Shown one piece after another: positions 8,341 through 15,309 of a stretch of DNA of 64,000 nt. The notes under the pieces are model-generated. The model ran no database searches and was not told the DNA's origin. It saw only the letters and a list, made by a program, of their open reading frames with translations. The position numbers and the translations under genes were made by a program. Within the stretch, counting starts at the first letter, position 1, and each line of letters begins with the position of its first letter. This DNA comes from Massilia endophytica (lineage in GTDB: Bacteria; Pseudomonadota; Gammaproteobacteria; Burkholderiales; Burkholderiaceae_D): NCBI RefSeq assembly GCF_021165955.1, contig NZ_CP088952.1:4836001-4900000 (forward strand). Reading direction: 5' to 3'.

Positions 8341-8553
8341 ATGGCAACGAACTTAGTAGTGCGCAACGTGGAGGAGGAGGTTGCGCTTGCTCTGAAGCAA
8401 AGGGCGGCCGCCAATGGTAGAAGCGCGGAGGCTGAGCACCACGAGATCCTGAGGGCGGCGCTTAAGCGGCCACCCCGTCGCAGTGTTGCGGATGTCCTTG
8501 CAAGCATGCCCAATGTCGGGGAGGACGCGGACTTTGACGTACGCAGGAGTTAA
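8341..8553 (+). CDS. fitA: FitA-type ribbon-helix-helix antitoxin
   Basis: A 70-residue antitoxin of the FitA/VapB type. The N-terminal ribbon-helix-helix is clear (ATNLVVRNVEEEVALALKQR, then NGRSAEAEHHEIL), matching the FitA pattern of VVIRN followed by GRSTEAE. The C-terminal tail, which would wrap the toxin, ends in EDADFDVRRS. ATG 8341 gives the normal start; an earlier in-frame GTG would run through the palindrome. The cognate PIN toxin begins 8 bp downstream but is truncated, so the antitoxin is now effectively an orphan. Confidence 0.82.
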   Translation: MATNLVVRNVEEEVALALKQRAAANGRSAEAEHHEILRAALKRPPRRSVADVLASMPNVGEDADFDVRRS

Positions 8554-8561
8554 GATCGGTG

Positions 8562-8642
8562 ATGTGTCTGATCGATACCAACGTCATCAGTGAAGCACCC
8601 GCAAAGAGAGAAGTGCCGCTGAAGGTGCTGAATTCGTTTTAG
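8562..8642 (+). pseudogene. fitB: Truncated FitB/VapC PIN-domain toxin
   Basis: The 26-codon frame begins MCLIDTNVISEA, the diagnostic first strand of a PIN RNase with the first catalytic Asp (Asp5), then ends at TAG 8640 after LKVLNSF. A working FitB/VapC toxin has about 130-140 residues, so the remaining acidic active-site residues are gone. The cut lies at the edge of the tlpA-like gene on the opposite strand, which suggests that a deletion joined the accessory patch to the core genome here. Confidence 0.7.
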
Positions 8643-8646
8643 TGAA

Positions 8647-9162
8647 TCAGCCCTGCAGGGCCTTTTCCAGCAGCTTGTGGAGCGCCGCGAATTCGGGCTT
8701 GCCGACGTAGCGCTTGAGGATTTTACCGTCCTTGTCGATGACGAAGGTGGTAGGGGTCATGGCCACGTCGCCGTAGGCTTTGGCGGCTTCGCCGGTCACG
8801 TCCAGGGCGACCTTGAAGGGCAGCTGGCGGGTTTCGGTGAAGTTGACCACGTAGTTGGGGGCGTCGTACTTCATTGCCACCGCCACGAACTCCAGGCCCT
8901 GCGACTTGTACTTGTTGTACGTGTCGACCATCTCGGGCATCTCGGCCACGCAGGTGGTGCAGGAGGTGGCCCAGAAGTTCACCATCACGACCTTGCCTTT
9001 GAGGCTGTCCGGCGTGATGCGCTCGCCCTTGATGCCGATGAAGGTCACCTCGGGCGCGCTGCTGTGCTTATTCAGCGAGAAGTAAGCGGCCACGCCGACG
9101 CCCGCCAGTACAAGGGCTGCAATGGCAGGTTTGATCCAGGCTTTGGAGGTCGGCGTCGTCAT
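8647..9162 (-). CDS. TlpA-family thiol:disulfide reductase
   Basis: A 171-residue thioredoxin-fold protein with an N-terminal signal anchor (about residues 10-30, WIKPAIAALVLAGVGVAAYF), placing the domain in the periplasm. The redox motif reads FWATSCTTCVAEMP, a CxxC centre of the TlpA/ResA/CcmG type, and the cis-proline loop is MTPTTFVID. It probably reduces disulfides in an apocytochrome or another envelope protein. It lies 24 bp after dolP on the same strand. A TATAAT (9169-9174 on the minus strand) sits only 6 bp before the ATG, so a leaderless transcript is possible. Confidence 0.88.
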   Translation of the reverse strand: MTTPTSKAWIKPAIAALVLAGVGVAAYFSLNKHSSAPEVTFIGIKGERITPDSLKGKVVMVNFWATSCTTCVAEMPEMVDTYNKYKSQGLEFVAVAMKYDAPNYVVNFTETRQLPFKVALDVTGEAAKAYGDVAMTPTTFVIDKDGKILKRYVGKPEFAALHKLLEKALQG

Positions 9163-9186
9163 GGGCTTATTATAGTACCGCTTCGC

Positions 9187-9801
9187 TTAGGCCGCTGGCT
9201 TGGGCTGGTACTGCTTCCATTCTTCTTCGGTGATGTACTCGAAGACCTTCACGACCTTGTTCACCCCGTTCACGCCGCGCGCGATCTCCGCTGCCTGCGT
9301 CGCTTCGCGCTGGGTCACGCGGCCCATCAGGTAGACGGCGCCGCGCTCGGTCACCACCTTGAAGGAGTTGGCCGAAATGTCCTTGGCGTCCACCAGGCTC
9401 GCTTTCACCTTGGTGGTGATCAGCGCGTCGTTGGAGCGCGAGGTGTAGCTGGCCGGGCCGGCGATTTCCAGCTCGTTCACCACCAGCACTACGCCTTCGA
9501 TATTGCGTACTTCGCGCTCGACCGCCGCCTTCATGGCCTGGTCGCGCACTTCGCCGGTGATCAGCACGCGGCGGTTGAAGCTGTTCACGTTCACGTGGCC
9601 TGCGTCGCCGACGATGTTCGGCATCTTCAGGTCGGCCTTGACGGCGATCGTCTTGTCTTCGGTCTGGGCGCCGAAGGTGCGGCGGTCGGACGCGGCGACG
9701 GTGCCTGCCACGGCTCCGCCCACTACCAGGGGCACGCAGGCGGACAGGCTGGCCGCCACGCTGGCAGCGATCAGGGCCATTACGAGAACTCGTTTACTCA
9801 T
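9187..9801 (-). CDS. dolP: BON-domain lipoprotein DolP (YraP)
   Basis: A 204-residue outer-membrane lipoprotein: signal peptide with lipobox SLSAC, then two BON domains (about residues 45-115 and 120-195; note VNSFNRRVLITGEV and ERGAVYLMGRVTQRE). E. coli DolP binds anionic phospholipid at the division site and supports outer-membrane integrity and BAM function. The start overlaps the end of diaA by 8 bases, and the order lpoA-yraN-diaA-dolP is the same as in E. coli, so the assignment is firm. Confidence 0.93.
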   Translation of the reverse strand: MSKRVLVMALIAASVAASLSACVPLVVGGAVAGTVAASDRRTFGAQTEDKTIAVKADLKMPNIVGDAGHVNVNSFNRRVLITGEVRDQAMKAAVEREVRNIEGVVLVVNELEIAGPASYTSRSNDALITTKVKASLVDAKDISANSFKVVTERGAVYLMGRVTQREATQAAEIARGVNGVNKVVKVFEYITEEEWKQYQPKPAA

Positions 9802-10390
9802 TCACATCTCCTCCGAACAGCGCGACGTCGATGCCGTCGCAAATGCAATGGATACAGGTCAGGTGCACTTCCTGGATGCGCGCCGTGCGGTCGGCAGGCA
9901 CGCAGATATGCACGTCGGCGTCGGTCAGCATCTTGCCGATGGCGCCGCCGCCCTTGCCGGTGAGCGCCACCACACGCATCTCGCGCTCCAGCGCCGCCTC
10001 GATGGCCGCCATCACGTTGGCCGAGTTGCCGGAGGTGGAAATGGCCAGCAGCACGTCGCCCGCCTGGCCGAAGGCCTGCACCTGCTTGGAGAAGATCTCG
10101 CGGTAGCTGTAGTCGTTGGCGACAGCGGTCAGGATCGAGCTGTCGGTGGTCATGGCCAGCGCGGGCAGCGGGAAGCGTTCGCGCTCGAAGCGGCCTACCA
10201 GTTCAGCCGCGAAGTGCTGGGCGTCGGCCGCGGAACCGCCGTTGCCGCAGGCAAGGATCTTGTTGCCGTTGGAGAGGGCGGAGAACATCAGTTCGATGGC
10301 CTGTGCCAGCGGTTGGGCAAGCACGGTCGCGGACTGGATTTTGGTTTCGGCACTTTCGTGGAAGTGCGCCAGGATGCGTTGATTGGTCAT
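9794..10390 (-). CDS. diaA: DiaA/GmhA-like SIS-domain protein
   Basis: A single-SIS-domain protein of 198 residues related to phosphoheptose isomerase GmhA. Sequence features include ILACGNGGSAADAQHFAAEL, LLAISTSGNSANV and VALTGKGGG. In E. coli the protein at this position between yraN and dolP is DiaA, which binds DnaA and promotes timely initiation of replication; synteny favours that over sedoheptulose-phosphate isomerisation, but sequence alone does not fully separate the two. ATG 10390 (MTNQRILAHF) is used. A TATAAT on the minus strand (10401-10406) lies 10 bp upstream of it, suggesting its own promoter. Confidence 0.88.
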   Translation of the reverse strand: MTNQRILAHFHESAETKIQSATVLAQPLAQAIELMFSALSNGNKILACGNGGSAADAQHFAAELVGRFERERFPLPALAMTTDSSILTAVANDYSYREIFSKQVQAFGQAGDVLLAISTSGNSANVMAAIEAALEREMRVVALTGKGGGAIGKMLTDADVHICVPADRTARIQEVHLTCIHCICDGIDVALFGGDVNE

Positions 10391-10448
10391 AGTGTGCGTA
10401 ATTATAGTGCAGCCGGGCACGGGGCCGGACAAGTGCTGTTAAGAATGC

Positions 10449-10799
10449 TTACATTTCCAGCACGTTGCGCAGCCAGGTCAGCTGGGGACCGTCCAGCGCC
10501 ACGACATCGAAGCGGCAGGGCGGCAGTTGGGAGAAGCGCATCAGGTAGAACTGGGCGGCGCGCAGCAGGCGTTTCTGCTTGGCGGGCGTGATGCTGGCGG
10601 CAGCGCCGCCGTAGGTCCGGCTGCGGCGGTGGCGCACCTCCACGAAAACGAGGTGGGTCCGATCCCGCATGATCAGGTCCAGCTCCCCCACCTTGCAGCG
10701 GAAATTGCGTTCCACGAGCTGGAGGCCCTGCAGGCGCAGATGGTCGAGCGCCGCGTCCTCGCTGCGCTGGCCCTGCTCCTGCTGGCTGGTGCGGGGCAT
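10449..10799 (-). CDS. yraN: UPF0102 endonuclease-like protein YraN
   Basis: A 116-residue protein of the UPF0102/YraN family with a restriction-endonuclease-like core: GQRSEDAALDHL, ERNFRCKVGELDLIMRD and LVFVEVRHRRS. The Glu-Asp-x-Glu-x-Lys-like acidic pattern is present. The biological role is not settled; a nuclease function is inferred from fold. It follows lpoA by 10 bp on the same strand. Confidence 0.9.
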   Translation of the reverse strand: MPRTSQQEQGQRSEDAALDHLRLQGLQLVERNFRCKVGELDLIMRDRTHLVFVEVRHRRSRTYGGAAASITPAKQKRLLRAAQFYLMRFSQLPPCRFDVVALDGPQLTWLRNVLEM

Positions 10800-10809
10800 G
10801 GCGGCCCCG

Positions 10810-12078
10810 CTATTGCCCTGCAGGCAGGGGCACGCCGTTCTTGTAGACGGCCGTCGGTTCCACGCGCTGGAAGCGCGAAGGGCCGTTGCCGAAGCCGATG
10901 GTGAGCTGGCCGGTCACGCCGTCCAGCTGGAATTGCTGCGCCGGGCGGCGCGCGATCTCGCGCGCGATGCGGAAGGCATCGATGCCGAGCGCGTACAGGC
11001 GCTCCATGTCCGCGCTCAGGCGGGCCTCGTCGCGCGGCACCGGCTGGGGATAGACCATCACGGCGGGATGGTCGCGCTGCACCAGCCAAGGCAGGTCGAT
11101 CAGGCGCACGCCGTCCAGCTCCGGGCCGGGCTGCAGCAGGCTCCGGCCGGGATTGAGCGAGGAGGTGCCGTAGACGGGAATATCGCCCAGCGGCGGCGCA
11201 TTCAGGGCCACGCGCAGCTGGCGCGCCTGGTCCACATCCAGCGCCGCGAACAGCAGTTCCACGGGCTCGCCCGCGAGGCGGCTGCGCAGCGCCACGAGTT
11301 CGGGGTCGCTCAGGTAGCCGTTCGGGGTGCTCAGTTCCAGCGTTTTTGCCTTCAGGCCCAGGCGCTGCCATTGCGCCGCAAAGGCGGAAGCGGCGCGGCG
11401 TTGCCAGGCATTGCCGCCGCTGACGATGAGGGCCTCGCCACCGGGATAGTCGCGCGACGCCAGGTCGGCCACCTGGCGCGCCTCGTCCTCGATGGAGAGG
11501 CCGATGGCCAGCATTTTCTCCGGCAGGGGAAGCTCGTCGCGGCCTTCCGGGTGGTTGAGGGCAATCGTGGGCTTGCTCACGGTCTGGCTGGCGGCCAGGG
11601 TGGTCACTGCCGAGCGGGCCAGGGGGCCGACGATGATGTCGTTCTGCTGAAGGGCCTCGGTATAGGCAGGCAGCACTTCCTGAGCGCCGTCCCCGGTTTC
11701 GATGACGTTCACCTCGAAGCCGTCGCGGTCGCGCTCCCAGGCGGCCATGAAGCCCGCGCGCAGCGCGTCCGCCGCACGGCCCAGGGTCTCGGAGCGCAGG
11801 GGCAGCATGAGGCCTATGCGCACGGCCTTGGAGGCGGGCGCCATGCCCGCAGGCTTTTCGGGGGCCGTGCCGGGCATGGGGACGGCAAAGGTCTGGGGTT
11901 CTTCCACTGGCGGTGCGGGCGGGCGCTCCGGCAGGCGGGCGGGTGGCGGCGCTGCTCTTGTCACGGTCTCGATTGGCGCGCACAATGCCCCCGGCGCACC
12001 GCAGGGCGTGCTGCAGGCGCTGGACAGCGCAGCCAGCGCGAGGCACAGCAAACCGTTCCACACTTTTTTAGCCAGCAT
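10810..12078 (-). CDS. lpoA: Penicillin-binding protein activator LpoA (LppC family)
   Basis: A 422-residue outer-membrane lipoprotein with signal peptide and lipobox LSSAC (Cys22), a proline-rich linker (about residues 43-80) and a periplasmic-binding-protein-like domain (from AVRIGLMLPLRSE to the end). E. coli LpoA activates PBP1A; this version lacks the long N-terminal TPR domain of enterobacterial LpoA, as is usual in beta-proteobacteria, so activation of PBP1A here is inferred. ATG 12078 has a strong GGAGG upstream (minus strand, 12083-12087). Its start codon is only 10 bp from that of the divergent rsmI. Confidence 0.88.
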   Translation of the reverse strand: MLAKKVWNGLLCLALAALSSACSTPCGAPGALCAPIETVTRAAPPPARLPERPPAPPVEEPQTFAVPMPGTAPEKPAGMAPASKAVRIGLMLPLRSETLGRAADALRAGFMAAWERDRDGFEVNVIETGDGAQEVLPAYTEALQQNDIIVGPLARSAVTTLAASQTVSKPTIALNHPEGRDELPLPEKMLAIGLSIEDEARQVADLASRDYPGGEALIVSGGNAWQRRAASAFAAQWQRLGLKAKTLELSTPNGYLSDPELVALRSRLAGEPVELLFAALDVDQARQLRVALNAPPLGDIPVYGTSSLNPGRSLLQPGPELDGVRLIDLPWLVQRDHPAVMVYPQPVPRDEARLSADMERLYALGIDAFRIAREIARRPAQQFQLDGVTGQLTIGFGNGPSRFQRVEPTAVYKNGVPLPAGQ

Positions 12079-12088
12079 CCTACCTCCA

Positions 12089-12994
12089 ATGACAGTCACC
12101 GAAACGAGCCCGCTCGCCGCCCTGCCCGTGCTGGGCGAAACCGCGCTGCAGACCTATCCTACGGCAACATTGTATGTAGTGGCCACGCCGATAGGCAATG
12201 TTACCGACATTAGCCTGCGGGCGCTGCACGTCTTGGGTCTGGTGAATGCGGTGGCTTGCGAGGACACGCGCAATACCGCGCAGCTGATGCAGCGCTTCGG
12301 GCTGAGCAAGCCGCTGCTGGCTGCGCACATGCATAACGAGCGCGAGGCGGCCGAAATGCTGATCACCCGGCTGCAAGCTGGCGAGCGCATTGCCCTCGTT
12401 TCGGACGCGGGCACGCCTGCCGTGTCCGACCCCGGCGCGCGCATCGTGGAGGCCGTGCGGCAGGCTGGCCTGCGCGTGGTGCCTGTGCCGGGCGCTTCGG
12501 CGGCCGTTGCGGCGCTGTCGGCCAGCGGCCTGGTGAACGACCAGTTCCATTTCGTGGGTTTCCTTCCCTCCAAGGCCAAGCAGCGGGAGACCGTGCTGCA
12601 GGGTCTCGCGGCCGTGAGTGCGACCATGGTGTTCTACGAGGCGCCGCACCGCATCGTCGAATGTGCGGAGGCGCTGGCCAGCGTGTTCGGTCCCGCGCGC
12701 CAGGTGGTGTTTGCGCGCGAGCTCACCAAGCTGTTCGAGGAAATCCACCGCTGCCCGCTGGGCGAAGCCGCCGCGTGGCTGGGGGCGGATGCGCACCGGG
12801 AGAAAGGCGAGTACGTGGTGCTGGTGGAAGGCGCGCCGCAGGCGGACGACGCGGGCGATGCCGAAGCGGAGCGCGTGCTCAAGATACTGCTGGAAGAGCT
12901 GCCCCTGAAGCAGGCGGCCAGCCTGGCGGCACAGATCACGGGACGCAAGAAGAACGCGCTCTACGATCGCGCGCTGGAGCTCAGGAAGGGCTGA
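12089..12994 (+). CDS. rsmI: 16S rRNA (cytidine-2'-O-)-methyltransferase RsmI
   Basis: RsmI methylates the 2'-O of C1402 in 16S rRNA using SAM. The tetrapyrrole-methylase-like fold is evident: LYVVATPIGNVTDISLRAL, EDTRNTAQLMQRFG, ALVSDAGTPAVSDPG, FVGFLPSKAKQR, VFYEAPHRI, FARELTKLFEEI, and the RsmI C-terminal LPLKQAASLAAQITGRKKNALY. 301 residues. ATG 12089 gives about 28 residues before the first strand; no good ribosome site precedes it, because that space is occupied by the lpoA start. It converges on the TonB-like gene with a 3-bp gap. Confidence 0.94.
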   Translation: MTVTETSPLAALPVLGETALQTYPTATLYVVATPIGNVTDISLRALHVLGLVNAVACEDTRNTAQLMQRFGLSKPLLAAHMHNEREAAEMLITRLQAGERIALVSDAGTPAVSDPGARIVEAVRQAGLRVVPVPGASAAVAALSASGLVNDQFHFVGFLPSKAKQRETVLQGLAAVSATMVFYEAPHRIVECAEALASVFGPARQVVFARELTKLFEEIHRCPLGEAAAWLGADAHREKGEYVVLVEGAPQADDAGDAEAERVLKILLEELPLKQAASLAAQITGRKKNALYDRALELRKG

Positions 12995-12997
12995 GCC

Positions 12998-13558
12998 TTA
13001 CCACTTGCAGCCGCTGTCCTTCTTGTCGAGCAACATGATGAGCGGGGACAGCAGGCCCGCGCCATTGAAATCCTTGCAATTCCCGCGCTTGGCGGCCGAG
13101 ATGGCGCGGCCAAGACGCTCTTCCTTTGTCTCGCGATAGACCGTTTCCTTGCCTGGCGGATCGAGCTCCGCCGCCAGCTGGCGGGCCGAGGCCTTCGCCG
13201 CTTCCATGTCGAGGCGCGGGCCGTCCGCGGTCTCGGCGGCCGGGAGGTCGGCAGGCTCGGCAGGAGCTGGCGCCATTGTGATCGCTTGGGGCGCAGCGCG
13301 CCGCGCCGCTGGCCGCGGGGTACGCTGCGCAGGCTCGGGCTGCCGCTCTTCGGGCACGGCTTCTGTCTTCGGCGGCGATGGTGGTGCGGGCGGCGTCAGG
13401 ACGACCGTCAGCACCTCGCTCCAGCGCCGCTGGTCGGATATGGCCTCTGGGCCGGGTGCCTTGAAAAGGCTGAACAGCAGGCCGTGGAGAAGCAGGGATA
13501 CACCCAGGCCCGTGGCCAGGCTGGCCCGTGGCTGTGGGAGGCGCGGCATTTCTTGCAT
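12998..13558 (-). CDS. Proline-rich single-pass membrane protein, TonB-like N-terminus
   Basis: A 186-residue protein with a short cytoplasmic N-terminus, one transmembrane helix (about residues 17-33, TGLGVSLLLHGLLFSLF) and a long Pro/Ala/Glu-rich periplasmic stretch. This resembles the front of TonB or TolA. The C-terminus (AKRGNCKDFNGAGLLSPLIM to the end) is not a TonB C-terminal domain, and its two cysteines flank a short segment. Function unknown; do not read it as an energy transducer. ATG 13558 has GGAAAGG about 8 bases upstream; GTG 13567 is an alternative. Confidence 0.65.
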   Translation of the reverse strand: MQEMPRLPQPRASLATGLGVSLLLHGLLFSLFKAPGPEAISDQRRWSEVLTVVLTPPAPPSPPKTEAVPEERQPEPAQRTPRPAARRAAPQAITMAPAPAEPADLPAAETADGPRLDMEAAKASARQLAAELDPPGKETVYRETKEERLGRAISAAKRGNCKDFNGAGLLSPLIMLLDKKDSGCKW

Positions 13559-13592
13559 GTCAGACACCTTTCCGGCGGCAATCTGGTCTGGC

Positions 13593-13621
13593 TTGACGTT
13601 TGCCGCTACAGCTAGTATGAT
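13593..13621 (+). promoter_or_regulatory. Sigma-70 promoter of tRNA-Pro
   Basis: TTGACG (13593-13598) and TATGAT (13616-13621) are separated by 17 bp and lie 10 bp ahead of the mature tRNA 5' end. This is the best sigma-70 promoter I see in the window. Confidence 0.75.
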
Positions 13622-13631
13622 CTTGCTTCTT

Positions 13632-13708
<77 letters not shown>

Positions 13709-13722
13709 AGATTCAGGAAGAA

Positions 13723-13760
13723 AGCCTCAGGAATTCACGTTCCTGGGGCTTTTTTCTTTT
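13723..13760 (+). terminator. Rho-independent terminator after tRNA-Pro
   Basis: An 11-bp stem (AGCCTCAGGAA, 13723-13733; TTCCTGGGGCT, 13740-13750; one G-T pair) with a 6-nt loop is followed by TTTTTCTTTT (13751-13760). It starts 14 nt past the encoded CCA. Confidence 0.9.
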
Positions 13761-13837
13761 CCCCGCTTGATCTGCCTCGTGCCGTCATTTCCGTCAGGAA
13801 ATAACATGGGATTCCATTCCAGCGTTGGAGGGGAACC

Positions 13838-14425
13838 ATGCGCATCATGCGGAAATTTCTGGGGGCCGCCCTGTTGTGTTCAGGCGTGGCCCAGGCTTCG
13901 GACAATATCGTCGTCAATCCCGGCTTCGAAGCACCGGCAGGGTGGCAGACCAGCGGTTCAGGTGCAATCGTCGTCACCACCCTGCGGGGACGCGGGGCTG
14001 ACAAGGGCGTCGCCTACACCGCCTGTATTCTCGGCTGCCAGAATCTGCCTGGCAAGGGGAGCTATATGGGACAGACGCTCGCTACCCAGGCGGGCGAGTT
14101 TTACGACTTCAGCTTCTGGGCGCAGAGCGACCAGCCGGGGAACTGGCTGTCCGCTTTCTGGGACGGACAGCTGCTGACGCCGCAGCGCCGCTATCTGGAT
14201 GGCAGCGACTGGACGCAGTTCCGCTTCTCCCATCTGCAGGCCAGCAGCCCCCTTACCCGCTTCGAGGTGCACAGCTTCACGGGCCTGAACACGATACGCC
14301 TTGACGACTTCATCGTCGTCCTGGTGCCCGAGCCTGCGCGCGCAGCGATGCTCGCTGCGGGCCTGGGAATGCTGGCGCTGGCGGTGCGGCGCAGAAGGCT
14401 TAGCCGGCCCTCTTCGCCAGGATAG
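13838..14425 (+). CDS. PEP-CTERM sorting-domain exported protein
   Basis: A 195-residue secreted protein: signal peptide (residues 1-20, ending GVAQA), a jelly-roll-like carbohydrate-binding region (NIVVNPGFEAPAGWQTSGS is typical of such modules), and a C-terminal PEP-CTERM signal with VPEP at 163-166, a hydrophobic helix and an Arg-rich end (RRRR). PEP-CTERM proteins are processed by exosortase EpsH/XrtA and relate to exopolysaccharide or biofilm matrix; no exosortase gene is in the window. GGAGGGG 6 bases ahead of ATG 13838 sets the start. The last 26 bases overlap the convergent liuE gene. Confidence 0.87.
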   Translation: MRIMRKFLGAALLCSGVAQASDNIVVNPGFEAPAGWQTSGSGAIVVTTLRGRGADKGVAYTACILGCQNLPGKGSYMGQTLATQAGEFYDFSFWAQSDQPGNWLSAFWDGQLLTPQRRYLDGSDWTQFRFSHLQASSPLTRFEVHSFTGLNTIRLDDFIVVLVPEPARAAMLAAGLGMLALAVRRRRLSRPSSPG

Positions 14426-15308
14426 CGTTGCCCGCGCGGCTGGCGCCCTTGCGGCCCAGGAACTGGGAGATGAAGTGGCCTGCGTCCACCACCGTATCCA
14501 GATCGATGCCGGTTTCGATGCCCAGGCCGTTCATCATGTACAGCACGTCTTCCGTGGCCACATTGCCGGTGGCGCCTTTTGCGTAGGGGCAGCCGCCCAG
14601 GCCGGACACCGAGGAATGGAAGATGGTGATCCCAACTTCCATGCTGGCGTAGATATTCGCAAGCGCCTGGCCGTAGGTGTCGTGGAAGTGGCCGGAGAGG
14701 CCGTCGATGCGGAATTCCTTGATGGCGCGCTCCATCACGGCCTGCGTCTTGCGCGGCGTGGATACGCCAATGGTGTCGGCGATGTCGATCTCGTCGCAGC
14801 CCAGGTCGCGCATGCGCGCCACCACATCGCCCACCGCATCCAGAGGCACTTCGCCCTGGTAGGGGCAGCCGAAGGCCGTGCTGACGCTGGCGCGCAGGCG
14901 CAGCCCGTGCTGCTTGGCCGCCTGCGCTACAGGCCTGAAGCGCTCGATGGACTCGGCAATGGAGCAGTTGATGTTCCGCTGCGAGAAGGCCTCGGAAGCG
15001 GCGCCGAAAATCACCACTTCATCCGCCTTGGCCGCCAGCGCGGCCTCGAAGCCCTGCATGTTCGGGGTGAGCGCGGAGTAGATGACCCCCGGCTTTCGCT
15101 CGATAGCCGCCATCACTTCCTTACTGGTGGCCATCTGCGGCACCCACTTCGGCGACACGAAGGACGCTGCCTCGATGTTCGGAAAGCCCGCAGCCGTCAG
15201 CCGGTTCACCAGCTCGATCTTCACCTGGGCCGGGACTTCCTCTTTCTCGTTCTGCAGGCCGTCGCGCGGACCCACTTCCACAATCTTGACCTTCTTCGGC
15301 AGGCTCAT
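14400..15308 (-). CDS. liuE: Hydroxymethylglutaryl-CoA lyase
   Basis: A TIM-barrel lyase of 302 residues that splits HMG-CoA into acetoacetate and acetyl-CoA, the last step of leucine degradation. Family signatures: VKIVEVGPRDGLQNE (metal-binding Asp in the GPRDG motif), the DTIG and HFHDTYGQALAN segments with metal-binding histidines, and the catalytic-cysteine loop VSGLGGCPYAKGATGN. ATG 15308 is one base past the ghrA stop. It is the last gene of the long minus-strand leucine/biotin cluster. Confidence 0.95.
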   Translation of the reverse strand: MSLPKKVKIVEVGPRDGLQNEKEEVPAQVKIELVNRLTAAGFPNIEAASFVSPKWVPQMATSKEVMAAIERKPGVIYSALTPNMQGFEAALAAKADEVVIFGAASEAFSQRNINCSIAESIERFRPVAQAAKQHGLRLRASVSTAFGCPYQGEVPLDAVGDVVARMRDLGCDEIDIADTIGVSTPRKTQAVMERAIKEFRIDGLSGHFHDTYGQALANIYASMEVGITIFHSSVSGLGGCPYAKGATGNVATEDVLYMMNGLGIETGIDLDTVVDAGHFISQFLGRKGASRAGNAILAKRAG

Positions 15309-15309
15309 A

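Noticed and set aside
12998..13558. TonB energy transducer
   Set aside because: The N-terminal helix and proline-rich spacer look like TonB, but the C-terminal TonB domain is missing.
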